Positions 1-7,908 of a stretch of DNA of 64,000 bases are shown piece by piece (the first letter of the stretch is position 1; every line of letters begins with the position of its first letter). Under the pieces are notes generated by a model. It was not told the DNA's origin, did no database searches, and worked only from the letters and a program-made list of their open reading frames with translations. A program made the translations under genes and the position numbers. This DNA is from Micromonospora gifhornensis (lineage in GTDB: Bacteria; Actinomycetota; Actinomycetes; Mycobacteriales; Micromonosporaceae), in assembly GCF_016863515.1 (NCBI RefSeq), contig NZ_BOPA01000010.1, positions 1 to 64,000 on the forward strand. The letters are read 5' to 3'.

Positions 1-60
1 GGGGCTGGGGCTGGGGCTGGGGCTGGGGCTGGGGCTGGGGCTGGGGCTGGGGCTGGGGCG
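1..60. repeat. GGGGCT hexanucleotide tandem repeat
   Basis: Nine uninterrupted copies of GGGGCT followed by one GGGGCG fill the first 60 bases and stop two bases before the stop codon of the diguanylate cyclase gene. The left end is cut by the window, so the true copy number is unknown. Read on the minus strand the repeat is AGCCCC and lies directly after the gene's stop. It is a simple-sequence tract that could vary in length between strains; no function is visible. Confidence 0.95.
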
Positions 61-61
61 G

Positions 62-1480
62 TCAGGCGGCGGAGAGGCGGACGCCGTCGCGGCCCTGGCG
101 TTTGACGGCGTAGAGGGCCTGGTCGGCGCGACGGAGCGTCAGTTCGGGCGACTCGCCGGGGCGAGGGAGAGCGACGCCAACGCTGATCGTGCGGCCGATC
201 CGGCGGGCGGCCTCGGTCAGCCGCTCGGCCACCCGGACCGCCTCCTCGGGGCGGCTCACCTCGATCACCGCGACGAACTCGTCGCCTCCGATGCGGTACA
301 GCTCGTCGCCCTGCCGCAGCGCACCCTCCAGGGCTCGGGCCAGCCCGACAAGCACCCGGTCACCGGCCTGGTGGCCGTACGTGTCGTTGACGGTCTTGAA
401 GCCGTCCACGTCGATCGCCAGCAGGGCGGTACGCCCCGGGGTGGCGGTGGCGATCCGCTGCCCGAACGGGCCGGTGTGCCGCAGCCCGGTGAGCGGGTCG
501 GAGCTGGCCTGCTCCCGTAACCGGTCGAGGGTGCGCAGCCGGTCCAGGCAGGTCCACGCCTGGCCGGCCAGCAACTCCAGAAGGTTGACCGTCCGAGGGT
601 CCGGGCGCAGCAACCGCTCGCCGGCGACCAGCAGCACCCCACCACCGTCGGGCGAGCCGAGGGGTACCGCCACCAGGGTGCGTACTCCGGCCCGTACCAG
701 CGGATCGTGTTCCTCGGTCGGTGGGTGGCCGGCCTCGCCGAGGGTGTGGCCGGTGCCGTACCGATGGGCTCGGGCGACGATGGCGCGTAGCGCCTGAGGG
801 CCGGCCTCCGCCAGTTCGGCGCGGATCCGGGTCTCCAGCTCGCCGGGGGTGGCTGTCGGCTCGCTGAGTTGCGGACCGCTGCGGCCCGACAGCACTAGCA
901 TCGCCGTGTCGAGGGCGGACACGTCTCGGGCGGCCCGGGTCGCGGTGGCCAGCAGGTCCCACTCGGTGGTGGCGGCGGTCATCGCGGCGGCGTGGCGGAG
1001 CAGCTTCTCGCTGCGGCTCTCCGCAGGTCCACCGAGCGCCATGATCCGGGCGCCCAGCCGGCCGGCGACCCGCTCGGCGGTCGCCCGCCACGCGGCGAGC
1101 TCGGCCGGGCCGGTCCACTGCACGTCGAGTACGCCGATGAGGCGACCCGCCGGATCGCAGATGGGCACGCACACCTCGGCGGTGACGTCGGGGCGTACCG
1201 GGATGTGGTCGGGATCGGTGCTGATGTCCGGGACGACGGCCGGCAGACCACCTGTGAAGACCCGCCCGACGATGCCGGCGTCGGGGGCGACGGTGGCGAA
1301 GACCTGCCAGGAGCCGGTGGCGGCGACGCAGCGGAGCCGACCGTTGACGTGCAGCAGGACGGCGATCGTCGCGGGGGTGTAGCGGGCCAGAGCGTCCACG
1401 GTCGCCTGGCAGACCTCGGCGACGGTCGACGCCATGGGTAGGCGGACCGTGACGTCGCGGATGACTTGCTGGTGATCCAC
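62..1480 (-). CDS. GAF-GAF-GGDEF diguanylate cyclase
   Basis: Predicted soluble 472-residue enzyme that condenses two GTP into the second messenger c-di-GMP. Residues about 15-145 and 160-310 look like two GAF sensor domains; the C-terminal ~150 residues form a GGDEF domain with an intact RIGGDEF signature near residue 400. An RQGD motif sits exactly five residues before the signature, matching the RxxD inhibitory site through which many cyclases are feedback-inhibited by product. No EAL or HD-GYP phosphodiesterase domain and no membrane segment is present, so it should be a cytoplasmic cyclase gated by whatever the GAF domains sense. The start is a GTG. It stands alone, transcribed away from the phosphodiesterase gene at 1668. 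Confidence 0.93.
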   Translation of the reverse strand: MDHQQVIRDVTVRLPMASTVAEVCQATVDALARYTPATIAVLLHVNGRLRCVAATGSWQVFATVAPDAGIVGRVFTGGLPAVVPDISTDPDHIPVRPDVTAEVCVPICDPAGRLIGVLDVQWTGPAELAAWRATAERVAGRLGARIMALGGPAESRSEKLLRHAAAMTAATTEWDLLATATRAARDVSALDTAMLVLSGRSGPQLSEPTATPGELETRIRAELAEAGPQALRAIVARAHRYGTGHTLGEAGHPPTEEHDPLVRAGVRTLVAVPLGSPDGGGVLLVAGERLLRPDPRTVNLLELLAGQAWTCLDRLRTLDRLREQASSDPLTGLRHTGPFGQRIATATPGRTALLAIDVDGFKTVNDTYGHQAGDRVLVGLARALEGALRQGDELYRIGGDEFVAVIEVSRPEEAVRVAERLTEAARRIGRTISVGVALPRPGESPELTLRRADQALYAVKRQGRDGVRLSAA

Positions 1481-1580
1481 TTGTGCGTCGTCCCAGGTCG
1501 GCTCGGGTCCCGGCCAGTTCCGGGACGCTGATCAAGCGTACTCATGGTGGCGGGGAGCGGATTTTGTTCGTACACACGTG

Positions 1581-1610
1581 CTATCCACAGGCTGTGGATG
1601 CAGCCTGTGG
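1581..1610. promoter_or_regulatory. Inverted repeat with DnaA-box-like ends between divergent genes
   Basis: CCACAGGCTG (1585-1594) and CAGCCTGTGG (1601-1610) form a perfect 10-bp inverted repeat around a 6-base loop. The left side reads CTATCCACA, one base from the TTATCCACA DnaA box, and the loop contains a second TGTGGAT. It lies in the 187-bp gap between two divergent genes, so an operator for either promoter is the simplest reading; no origin-like box cluster surrounds it. Confidence 0.45.
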
Positions 1611-1667
1611 GCCCACGCGGGGGCCGGCGCAGCGATAGCGTGAGGGTCCTGGTCGAGTGGAGGCTCC

Positions 1668-2447
1668 ATGCTCATCGCCCACCTCAGCGATCCGCACCTC
1701 ACCGCCGGCGTGCTCGGCGCCGAGCCGGCGGCCGGGCTGCATCACGCGCTCGGGCGGGTGCTGGCGCTCAATCCCCGGCCCGACTGCGTGGTGATCACCG
1801 GTGACCTGGCCGACCATGGCCGGCCCGACGAGTACGCCGCGCTGCGCGAGGTGATCGGTCGGTTCCCGCTGCCGCTGTATCTGACCACCGGCAACCACGA
1901 CGATCGGGAGTCGCTGCTGGATGCCTTCGGCGGTACGCCCTGGCTGGGGGGCAGCTTCTCGGCGTACTACCAGGTGGAGCAGCCCGACCTGACCCTGGTG
2001 GTGCTCGACTCGTTGGTGCCGGGCTCGAACGGCGGTCGTCTCGGTGCCGAGCAGCTCGGTTGGCTCGACGGGGTGCTCACCGCGCGACCCGACGTGCCGG
2101 CCGTCGTCTGCCTGCACCACCCGCCGGTCGAGGTCGGCATCCCGGCCGCCGACGAGATCCGCCTCGCCGATGGTGACGCCCTCGCCGAGGTGCTGCTGCG
2201 ACACCCCCAGGTGGTACGCGTCGCCGCCGGGCACCTGCACCGGCCGGTGACCACCATGTTCGCCGGCACGGTGCTGACCGTCGCGCCGAGCACCTGGCGG
2301 CAGGCCACCTTGACCATGAGCGACGACGAGCAGATCGGCTGGGTCACCGAGCCGACCGCCCTGCTGCTGCATCAGGTGAGCGACCGCGGCTGTGTCACGC
2401 ACACCGTTCAGGTCAGCCACACCGCCGGCATGACCTGCGGCTACTGA
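1668..2447 (+). CDS. Metallophosphoesterase, CpdA/Icc-type phosphodiesterase
   Basis: A 259-residue calcineurin-like phosphoesterase. All metal-binding motifs are present in order: DPHL (residues 8-11), GDLADHG (about 45), GNHDD (about 70), a CLHHPP block in the middle and GHLHR towards the C-terminus. This spacing is that of the CpdA/Icc cyclic-nucleotide phosphodiesterase subfamily, which hydrolyses cAMP to AMP in the cytosol; some members act on other phosphodiesters, so cAMP is an inference. The ATG is preceded by GGAGG. It is transcribed divergently from the diguanylate cyclase, but its motifs are not those of c-di-GMP phosphodiesterases. Confidence 0.88.
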   Translation: MLIAHLSDPHLTAGVLGAEPAAGLHHALGRVLALNPRPDCVVITGDLADHGRPDEYAALREVIGRFPLPLYLTTGNHDDRESLLDAFGGTPWLGGSFSAYYQVEQPDLTLVVLDSLVPGSNGGRLGAEQLGWLDGVLTARPDVPAVVCLHHPPVEVGIPAADEIRLADGDALAEVLLRHPQVVRVAAGHLHRPVTTMFAGTVLTVAPSTWRQATLTMSDDEQIGWVTEPTALLLHQVSDRGCVTHTVQVSHTAGMTCGY

Positions 2448-2769
2448 GCTTCCTGTACGGGTGGGGCTGGCCAACGGGGGCCCTTCCTGGGCCGCGCCGA
2501 TCCGCAGAGCCGTCGAGGCGCCGTCCACAGCGGCCGACGAAGCACCCTTCGGTCGATGTGCATCTGGACCGGGGTCGATCCTGATCATCCAGAACGGCTG
2601 ATCAATTCGACCCGGCCGGATGTCCGATCAACCCGCGCGGATCGTATTCGACGGCACGGCGTGTGCGGGTATTCACGTTGCCGGTTCCCGTCGCTACCCT
2701 CGCTGCCGTCACGCGCGTCGGCGTGACACGACCGCGCCGAACTCGGCGCTCTCAGTGGGGGAAAGACGC
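2448..2769. other. Intergenic region, 322 bp
   Basis: Holds the end of the phosphodiesterase transcript and the promoter of the secreted protein at 2770. The string GGGGGCCCTTCC at 2476-2487 matches one arm of the palindrome found at 46049-46094, so it may be half of the same dispersed repeat. A purine-rich GGGGGAAAG just before 2770 is the ribosome binding site. No convincing gene was seen. Confidence 0.5.
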
Positions 2770-3228
2770 ATGACGAGAAGGCTTCTCGGACTCATCGCCG
2801 CGGTTGCCATGACGGTCGGTGGCTCGCTGGCCGCCGCCGCTCCGGCGCACGCCGCCACTCCGGCCATCGAGATCACGAAGGTGTACTACGACTCGCCGGG
2901 CACGGACAACCGCTCGAACTCCAGCCTCAACGCCGAGTACGTGAAGCTGACCAACCGGCGGTCCAGCACCATCAACCTGAAGAACTGGACGCTGCGCGAC
3001 AAGGCCAACCACGTCTACAAGTTCAGCGGCAACTTCAAGCTCGGCAAGGGCAAGAGCGTCATCATCCGTACCGGCAAGGGCAAGAACACCGCCAGCACCC
3101 GCTACTGGGGCTCGGGCAACTACATCTGGAACAACACCGGCGACACCGCGTACCTGCGTAACGCCAGTGGCAAGCAGATCGACAAGTGCTCGTGGAGCAA
3201 GAAGGGCAAGGGCTACACCAACTGCTGA
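2770..3228 (+). CDS. Secreted lamin-tail-domain protein
   Basis: A 152-residue exported protein. Residues 1 to about 28 are a Sec signal peptide (RR, a long Ala/Val/Gly core, then APAHA) with likely cleavage before ATPAIEI. The mature ~124 residues form a lamin-tail (LTD) immunoglobulin-like domain, recognised by EYVKLTNRRSSTINLKNWTL and the later GTGKGKN and WNNTGD segments. Such domains often accompany extracellular nucleases or occur alone in actinomycete exoproteins; here it is alone with no catalytic domain. The mature chain is Lys-rich and has two Cys near the C-terminus (CSW and the last residue). The ATG at 2770 is chosen because it follows GGGGGAAAG and opens the signal peptide; an in-frame upstream extension lacks both. 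Confidence 0.85.
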   Translation: MTRRLLGLIAAVAMTVGGSLAAAAPAHAATPAIEITKVYYDSPGTDNRSNSSLNAEYVKLTNRRSSTINLKNWTLRDKANHVYKFSGNFKLGKGKSVIIRTGKGKNTASTRYWGSGNYIWNNTGDTAYLRNASGKQIDKCSWSKKGKGYTNC

Positions 3229-3372
3229 GCCGCTCGGAGCGGGCGCCGTACGGGAACACCGGTTCTACACTGGCCGGCGTGCGGCGCCCACGTCCTCGAC
3301 AACCCCAAATGGTGGTGATCCCCCCTGCGGCAGCGGGCACAGCCGGTAGCTGGGGGAGGGAATCCGTCCCAG

Positions 3373-3627
3373 GTGAGATCTAATGATCCGGTGCCCAAGC
3401 TCTTCGACAGCTCACTCAGCCACCACCTGCGCTATCCGCTCTGGGTGTACGCGGTGCCCGTGGTCGTCTTCGCCGCTCTGCCCGCCTGGATCCTGATCGA
3501 CGGCGGCAACCTGCTCGCCGCCGTCCTGGTCGTGCTCGGCAATGTACAGGCGATCATCCTGGGCCGGATTCTCCTCGCCCGAAACCTGGTCGCGAAGGGA
3601 AAGCTCAGAGCCGAGGACGTGGGCTGA
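3373..3627 (+). CDS. Small two-helix membrane protein, unknown function
   Basis: An 84-residue protein I do not recognise as a named family. It has a polar N-terminus, then two hydrophobic stretches (about residues 24-42 and 46-65) joined by a short IDGGN turn, and a basic C-terminal tail, so it is probably an inner-membrane hairpin. A GTG at 3373 is taken as start; a second in-frame GTG at 3391 is possible. It follows the secreted protein after a 144-bp gap and ends at a strong hairpin. Confidence 0.6.
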   Translation: MRSNDPVPKLFDSSLSHHLRYPLWVYAVPVVVFAALPAWILIDGGNLLAAVLVVLGNVQAIILGRILLARNLVAKGKLRAEDVG

Positions 3628-3651
3628 GCCGCTGGCACGGCGGCTCAGCCC
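3621..3651. terminator. Bidirectional terminator hairpin
   Basis: GGGCTGAGCCGC (3621-3632) pairs perfectly with GCGGCTCAGCCC (3640-3651) across a 7-base loop. It overlaps the last codons of the small membrane gene and lies 12 bp from the stop of the convergent SDR gene, so it probably terminates both transcripts and marks the left edge of the minus-strand cluster. Confidence 0.75.
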
Positions 3652-3662
3652 GCAGCCGGTCG

Positions 3663-4412
3663 TCAGCCGCCGAAGAGCGGCTGACGGTGCACCTTGTGCT
3701 GGGCAGCCTGGGCGACCGGACGCACGACGAGACGGTCCACGTTGACGTGACTGGGCAGTCCCACCGTCAGCGCGATGCACTCGGCGATGTCCTCGGCGAC
3801 CAGCGGCCGGTCCACTCCCGCGTAGACGGCGGCGGCCTTGTCCGCGTCACCCTTGAACCGGTTCACCGCGAACTCGTCCGTACGGACCATCCCCGGCGCG
3901 ATCTCCACGACCCGGATCGGTTCGCCGCACAACTCCAGCCGGAGCGTTTCGACAAGCGCGTGTTCCGCGTGCTTGGCGGCCGTGTAGGTGCCGCCGAACT
4001 CGTAGTTCACGTGGGCCGCCGTCGAGGTCACCGTCACGATGGTCGGCGCGTCGGAGGACCGCAGCAGCGGCAGCAGCGCCTGGGTCACGTGCAGCATGCC
4101 CAGCACGTTGACCTCGAAGCTCTGCATCAGATCCGCTGGGGACGCGCTGGCCAACGGGTCAGCGCCGACCGCTCCACCCGCGTTGTTGACCAGGACGTCG
4201 CAGCGTTCCAGCCCGGCGGCCAGAGCCTGGGCGGACGCCTGGTCGGTGACGTCGAGCGCGACCGCCTGACCACCGATCTCCGCCGCCAGAGCCTGGAGCC
4301 GGTCGATTCGGCGGGCGGCCACCACGACGAAGAACCCGTCCTTGGCCAGCCGGCGCGCCGTCGCCGCTCCGATTCCGCTGCTGGCGCCCGTCACGACCGC
4401 GGTGCGCTTCAT
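3663..4412 (-). CDS. Short-chain dehydrogenase/reductase (SDR)
   Basis: A 249-residue classical SDR that should oxidise or reduce an alcohol/carbonyl with NAD(P)(H). Visible motifs are the TGASSGIG dinucleotide-binding loop (residues 8-15), NNAG near residue 78, a catalytic Ser in VTVTSTAAH and the YxxxK pair in YTAAKH near residue 150. It follows YdfG/serine-dehydrogenase-like SDRs, but substrate cannot be read from sequence. It is the last gene of the co-oriented minus-strand cluster, 88 bp after an ATP-grasp gene with hairpins in between, so membership in the pathway is likely but not certain. Confidence 0.88.
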   Translation of the reverse strand: MKRTAVVTGASSGIGAATARRLAKDGFFVVVAARRIDRLQALAAEIGGQAVALDVTDQASAQALAAGLERCDVLVNNAGGAVGADPLASASPADLMQSFEVNVLGMLHVTQALLPLLRSSDAPTIVTVTSTAAHVNYEFGGTYTAAKHAEHALVETLRLELCGEPIRVVEIAPGMVRTDEFAVNRFKGDADKAAAVYAGVDRPLVAEDIAECIALTVGLPSHVNVDRLVVRPVAQAAQHKVHRQPLFGG

Positions 4413-4452
4413 GGCGTTTCGTCTCCCGTTCCCACTGTTATGGCAGGCGCAT

Positions 4453-4499
4453 CCCGTCCCGGAGAGCGGGAGTTCGCCCGATCGCAGCCGCGTGGCTGC
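4453..4499 (-). terminator. Hairpins after ATP-grasp gene
   Basis: Directly after the minus-strand stop at 4501, GCAGCC and GGCTGC (4484-4499) form a 6-bp stem with a 4-base loop, followed by a weaker TCCCG/CGGGA stem near 4453-4472. Together they could partly terminate the cluster transcript before the SDR gene. Confidence 0.4.
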
Positions 4500-4500
4500 A

Positions 4501-5754
4501 TCAACCGATGGCGAATTCTATCTGTGCGTTGATGGCCTCGGCCTTGGCGATCGCGTCGAGCGCGTCGGTGCCGGAGGCCAGGATGTAGCCGTTGCTGCAG
4601 TCGGCGACCGTCAACAGCGGCGCGACCTCGTCCCCCGGGTTCTTGGTGATGACGACGGCGGTGTCCTCGGCGCCCAACTCGAACAGGTACGGCATGAACA
4701 CCGGGGCCTGCTCGCCCGGCGGGATCCGCAGCACCTTCGCCGGGATGTCCTCGTGAACGGTGATCGACTTGATCGGTCCCGGATCCGGGGTCAGGAACAG
4801 GGCGACCGCGCCGCCGATCGGCGCCGGAGACTCCAGCGGAAGCTCGTCGATGCCCAGCGGGACCGTGAGGAACATCCGGTTGAGGTCCAGACCGAAGGCC
4901 CGACGGACCAGTTCCGGGGCACCGCTGCCGGCGAGCCGGGCGTGCGATTCGAGGACCCGGGGACCGTCCGGGGTGAGGACGAACTCGCTGTGCGACGGCC
5001 CTTCGGTGACACCGACGGCGTCCAGCAGCTTGGCGGTGAGCTCCCGCAGTTCGGCGAGGTACGGAACGGCGACCCGGCTCGGAGTGCTGACCTCCCACTC
5101 CACGAACCGGTCGTTCATCCGGTACTCGGAGTAGCCGATCGTGAGGTGCCGGCCCTCGAAGGAGAACGAGTCGACGCTTACCACCGGGCCGGACAGGAAC
5201 TCCTCCGCCATCGGGGAGGTGATCCCCGCGGCGGCCAGCTCCGCCATGGCCTCGGCCACCTGCGCGGGGGTCTCGACCTCCTTGATGTGCAGGCTCGCCG
5301 CGCCGTCGAGCGGCTTGAGGACGATCTTGCCGCCGACCTGCTCCAGGAAGGCGACCGCCTCGTCCACCGAGCTGACCACCTCGTAGCGGACGTTCTCCAC
5401 CCCGGCCTTGGCCAGGCACTCCCGGGTGAGCGCCTTGTCCTTGAGCGCACGGGCGGTGAACTCGGTGACGCCGGGCAGACCGAACTGGTCCACGACGTAT
5501 CCGGACGAGATCGCGGCGACCTCGGTCGTGGTCATCACCCGATCGAACGGGCGCTCGGCATGCAGCGGGCTCAGCGCGGCATGGATCGCCGGGCCGTCGG
5601 CCAGCGGAGCGTGTACGACCCGCTCGGTGTGCTGCAGGATGGACTGCTCGTACTTGCCCTCCTCGTGCACCAGCACGACGTCGATGCCGAGTTCCTTGGC
5701 GCCGTGGATCGGCGCGGGCATACCACCGATGACGGCGACACGATATTTGCCCAT
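4501..5754 (-). CDS. ATP-grasp carboxylate-amine ligase (copy 1)
   Basis: A 417-residue ATP-grasp enzyme expected to activate a carboxylate as acyl phosphate and join it to an amine. The N-terminal ~110 residues are the pre-ATP-grasp lobe (starts MGKYRVAVIGG); KIVLKPLDGAAS is the ATP-binding Lys strand near residue 150; VLESHARLAG near residue 290 carries the metal-binding Glu and Arg of the family. The closest relatives by eye are L-amino-acid/dipeptide ligases of the BacD/YwfE kind. It is a clear paralogue of the ligase at 11208, aligned over the full length, with the same GPVVSV and GPSHSEFVL blocks. The ATG at 5754 follows GGAGGAAG, so I prefer it to an in-frame start 33 bp upstream. It sits 22 bp after the oxygenase gene. 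Confidence 0.88.
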   Translation of the reverse strand: MGKYRVAVIGGMPAPIHGAKELGIDVVLVHEEGKYEQSILQHTERVVHAPLADGPAIHAALSPLHAERPFDRVMTTTEVAAISSGYVVDQFGLPGVTEFTARALKDKALTRECLAKAGVENVRYEVVSSVDEAVAFLEQVGGKIVLKPLDGAASLHIKEVETPAQVAEAMAELAAAGITSPMAEEFLSGPVVSVDSFSFEGRHLTIGYSEYRMNDRFVEWEVSTPSRVAVPYLAELRELTAKLLDAVGVTEGPSHSEFVLTPDGPRVLESHARLAGSGAPELVRRAFGLDLNRMFLTVPLGIDELPLESPAPIGGAVALFLTPDPGPIKSITVHEDIPAKVLRIPPGEQAPVFMPYLFELGAEDTAVVITKNPGDEVAPLLTVADCSNGYILASGTDALDAIAKAEAINAQIEFAIG

Positions 5755-5776
5755 GGTCTTCCTCCGTGTACCCAGG

Positions 5777-6721
5777 TCAGCTTGCATAGCAACGACGCAA
5801 CCAGCGGGCGGTCTCCGTCGGGCCGGGCTGGAAGGCCCGTCGGCGGTGCAGCACCCGGTAGTTGTCGAAGATCAGAAAATCTCCGGGGGTCAGCACGAAC
5901 TCCTCGGCTCGCGCCTGCTCCAGGGCCTGCACCCAGCGGTCCAGGGCAGCGGCCGCCGCAGGGGTGGTCCCGGTGACCGTGCCCCGGTCGTACCGTGCCC
6001 GGGTGCCCTCGTAGCTCTGCTCCAACAGGGCGGCGTCGGGTAGCGGCGCGGTCTCGTCGTTGGACGCGGGCGGGCCGACGAGGAACTGGGCCGACTGGAG
6101 GGCCTGGACGGTGGCGTCGTCGAGGGCTGCTACGGCGTCCTCGATGGCGAGCACCTCGGTGGGCACCTGCTCGTCGTTGCGGACCGCGTAGAAGCTGAGG
6201 TAGCGCGGGACGTACCGGCGCGGGTCGACGCCCTTGCCGCCGAACGGCAGGTGCGGGTTGTCGGTGTGCCAGAAGAACTCCGAATCGGCACCCCAGGAAC
6301 TGGTGGTGCCGGCCGCCGCCGGATTCGGCGCGACATTGCGGATGTAGCGGCCGTTGTTCTCGTAGTCGACCGCGAACGGCGTCAGCGAGAGCAACTGCAG
6401 CAGACCGAAGTGCAGCGCGTTGGTCACGGCCATCGCGGTCTCGTCGGTGAAGCCGTTGCGCGGTGTGGCCGGGAACTCCTGCTGCGGCAGGTTGCCGATG
6501 GTCAGGACGTGCGAGCCGGTCGCCGGGTAGAACGTCAACGCCTGGAGGATCTCGCCGGGGAGATGGGTCTGCAGGGCGTGTGCGCCGATTCGGGCGAGGA
6601 TCGCCTCGTGCGCGTCCGAATCCAGCGTGATGTCGCAGAGGGCGGCCGTGAGCTCCTTGTCGAGCAGGTCACGGGTCCTGTCGTCCAAGTGGTGACGGGC
6701 CACCCGAAGTGCACGGGACAT
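5777..6721 (-). CDS. Fe(II)/2-oxoglutarate-dependent oxygenase, TauD/AsnO-like
   Basis: A 314-residue non-haem iron oxygenase predicted to hydroxylate or desaturate an amino-acid-like substrate with 2-oxoglutarate and O2. The metal triad is visible as HTD in WHTDNPHLPF (about residue 170) and the distal His in NYRVLHRRRAF (about 290); the C-terminal ARWLRRCY holds the Arg that would bind 2-oxoglutarate. The C-terminal pattern resembles the asparagine oxygenase/VioC clade that hydroxylates free or carrier-bound amino acids, although those usually have HxE and this has HxD. It follows GGAGCC and is 22 bp upstream of ATP-grasp copy 1, with which it is probably co-transcribed. A 252-bp leader with 21-bp repeats separates it from gntR. 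Confidence 0.88.
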   Translation of the reverse strand: MSRALRVARHHLDDRTRDLLDKELTAALCDITLDSDAHEAILARIGAHALQTHLPGEILQALTFYPATGSHVLTIGNLPQQEFPATPRNGFTDETAMAVTNALHFGLLQLLSLTPFAVDYENNGRYIRNVAPNPAAAGTTSSWGADSEFFWHTDNPHLPFGGKGVDPRRYVPRYLSFYAVRNDEQVPTEVLAIEDAVAALDDATVQALQSAQFLVGPPASNDETAPLPDAALLEQSYEGTRARYDRGTVTGTTPAAAAALDRWVQALEQARAEEFVLTPGDFLIFDNYRVLHRRRAFQPGPTETARWLRRCYAS

Positions 6722-6880
6722 GTCTGGCTCCGATCATGGGAGTCGCCGCGAATCCCCCACTCGCGGTCGTGTCGGGTGGAACGCCCAGTCGTTCGGACAC
6801 CCGAGACCCCAAGATGCCGCACGGACACGATGGGTAACAACGCCGTCGCGGAGGCCAGAAGTGGCCAGGCACCTTGCTGC

Positions 6881-6964
6881 CTTCCCCGGCGGTGGCGCGC
6901 CCTTCTCCGGCGGCGACGCGCGCTTCTCCGGCGGCGACGCGCGCTTCCCCGGCGGTGGCGCGGG
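6881..6964. repeat. Four tandem 21-bp repeats
   Basis: Four head-to-tail 21-base units (6881-6901, 6902-6922, 6923-6943, 6944-6964) with core CTTCYCCGGCGGYGRCGCG. The two inner copies are identical and the two outer copies resemble each other, giving an A-B-B-A pattern. The array lies in the 252-bp gap between the gntR stop and the oxygenase start. Reading through would encode a heptad such as RVAAGEA, but no credible gene spans it, so it is more likely a regulatory or slipped-strand array. Confidence 0.85.
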
Positions 6965-6973
6965 AGCGGTCGC

Positions 6974-7816
6974 CTACCGCACCGGTGCTTGCGGGGCCTG
7001 TCGCTCGCCGCCTGAGGCGGCCGGGGAGTGCACGGCACCCCACCGCACCGACAGTCGGGTCGCGGCCCGCTCGGCACGGATCTCCATGGCGTTACCGACG
7101 ATCACCGCCCGGTCGACCACCACGGCGGTACCGTCGAGGGCCACTGTCGTCCGTTCGCTGACGAAGACGGGGCTGCCGACCGGCTGGCGCAGGTGCCCGG
7201 CCACCGGCGCGGAGAGCACGCCCGGGACGATCCGCTCCGAGGCGCTCAGGATGGCGACTCCGCAGTCGGCGAGCGCGGCGTACAGCGACGTGGTGACGAA
7301 GTCGCGCTCCCGGATCGCCGTCCCGTGCGGCGACCGCACCCAGGAGACCTGGTGGATGGCGGGACGGCCGTTGAGCAGGCGCAGTCGTTCCAGGCGCAGG
7401 GTGCGTTCGCCGTCAGCGCCGCCGAGCCGATCGGCCACCCAGGCCGGTGGGCGTCGCATCCCGCTCGACAGGACCTGGGTGACCACGTCGTGGCCCTGCT
7501 CGCGCAGGTCCTCGGTGAAGCTGCGCAGCGTGTCCACCCGGTACGCCGCCTGAACCGGCGTGACGTACGTGCCGCGGCCGGCCTGCTGGACGATGAGTCC
7601 CTCGTCGGACAGCTGTTGCAGGGCCTGACGCAACGTCATAAGCGTGACGCCGTAGTGGGCGCTCAGCTCCCGCTGGGCGGGCAGCGCTTCGCCAGGCGCG
7701 TACTCGCCCTGGTGGATGCGGGACGCCAGGTCGGCCGCGATCTGGCGGTACCGCGCGGGTGGCCGGCCACCGGATGCCGGCGCACCCGCTCCGGGCGTCG
7801 TCGTCGCATCACCCAT
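6974..7816 (-). CDS. GntR-family transcriptional regulator (UTRA/HutC type)
   Basis: A 280-residue one-component regulator. After a low-complexity Gly/Ala/Pro leader, residues about 20-90 form the GntR winged helix-turn-helix (YRQIAADLASRIHQGEYAPG, then LPAQRELSAHYGVTLMTLRQAL and GRGTYV). Residues about 110-265 are a UTRA ligand-binding domain (LRSFTEDLREQG, HQVSWVRSPHGTA, VFVSERTTVALDG). Such proteins usually repress nearby genes until a small metabolite binds. It lies between trpA and the oxygenase gene, so either is a candidate target. The ATG at 7816 has GGGAG upstream and is preferred to a longer in-frame start lacking signals. Confidence 0.9.
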   Translation of the reverse strand: MGDATTTPGAGAPASGGRPPARYRQIAADLASRIHQGEYAPGEALPAQRELSAHYGVTLMTLRQALQQLSDEGLIVQQAGRGTYVTPVQAAYRVDTLRSFTEDLREQGHDVVTQVLSSGMRRPPAWVADRLGGADGERTLRLERLRLLNGRPAIHQVSWVRSPHGTAIRERDFVTTSLYAALADCGVAILSASERIVPGVLSAPVAGHLRQPVGSPVFVSERTTVALDGTAVVVDRAVIVGNAMEIRAERAATRLSVRWGAVHSPAASGGERQAPQAPVR

Positions 7817-7908
7817 GGGAGTCTCCCGTCCACCGCACCGCCGTACCGGTGCCCCAGTCTGGCGCACCGTCGGCGGCAGCGGCACAGGGCACCTGCCCAG
7901 GCTCGCGG

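Noticed and set aside
2448..3662. A second copy of the tRNA-Pro 3' end as an attachment-site duplicate
   Set aside because: I looked for GGATTCGAACC or GGGGTGGCCGG on the far side of the cluster and found only short chance matches (for example AATTCGACCCGGCCGG near 2606).
6669..7043. A 124-codon minus-strand frame reading through the 21-bp repeats as RVAAGE heptads
   Set aside because: It overlaps the start of the oxygenase gene and the end of gntR out of frame, has no ribosome binding site and looks non-coding outside the repeats.
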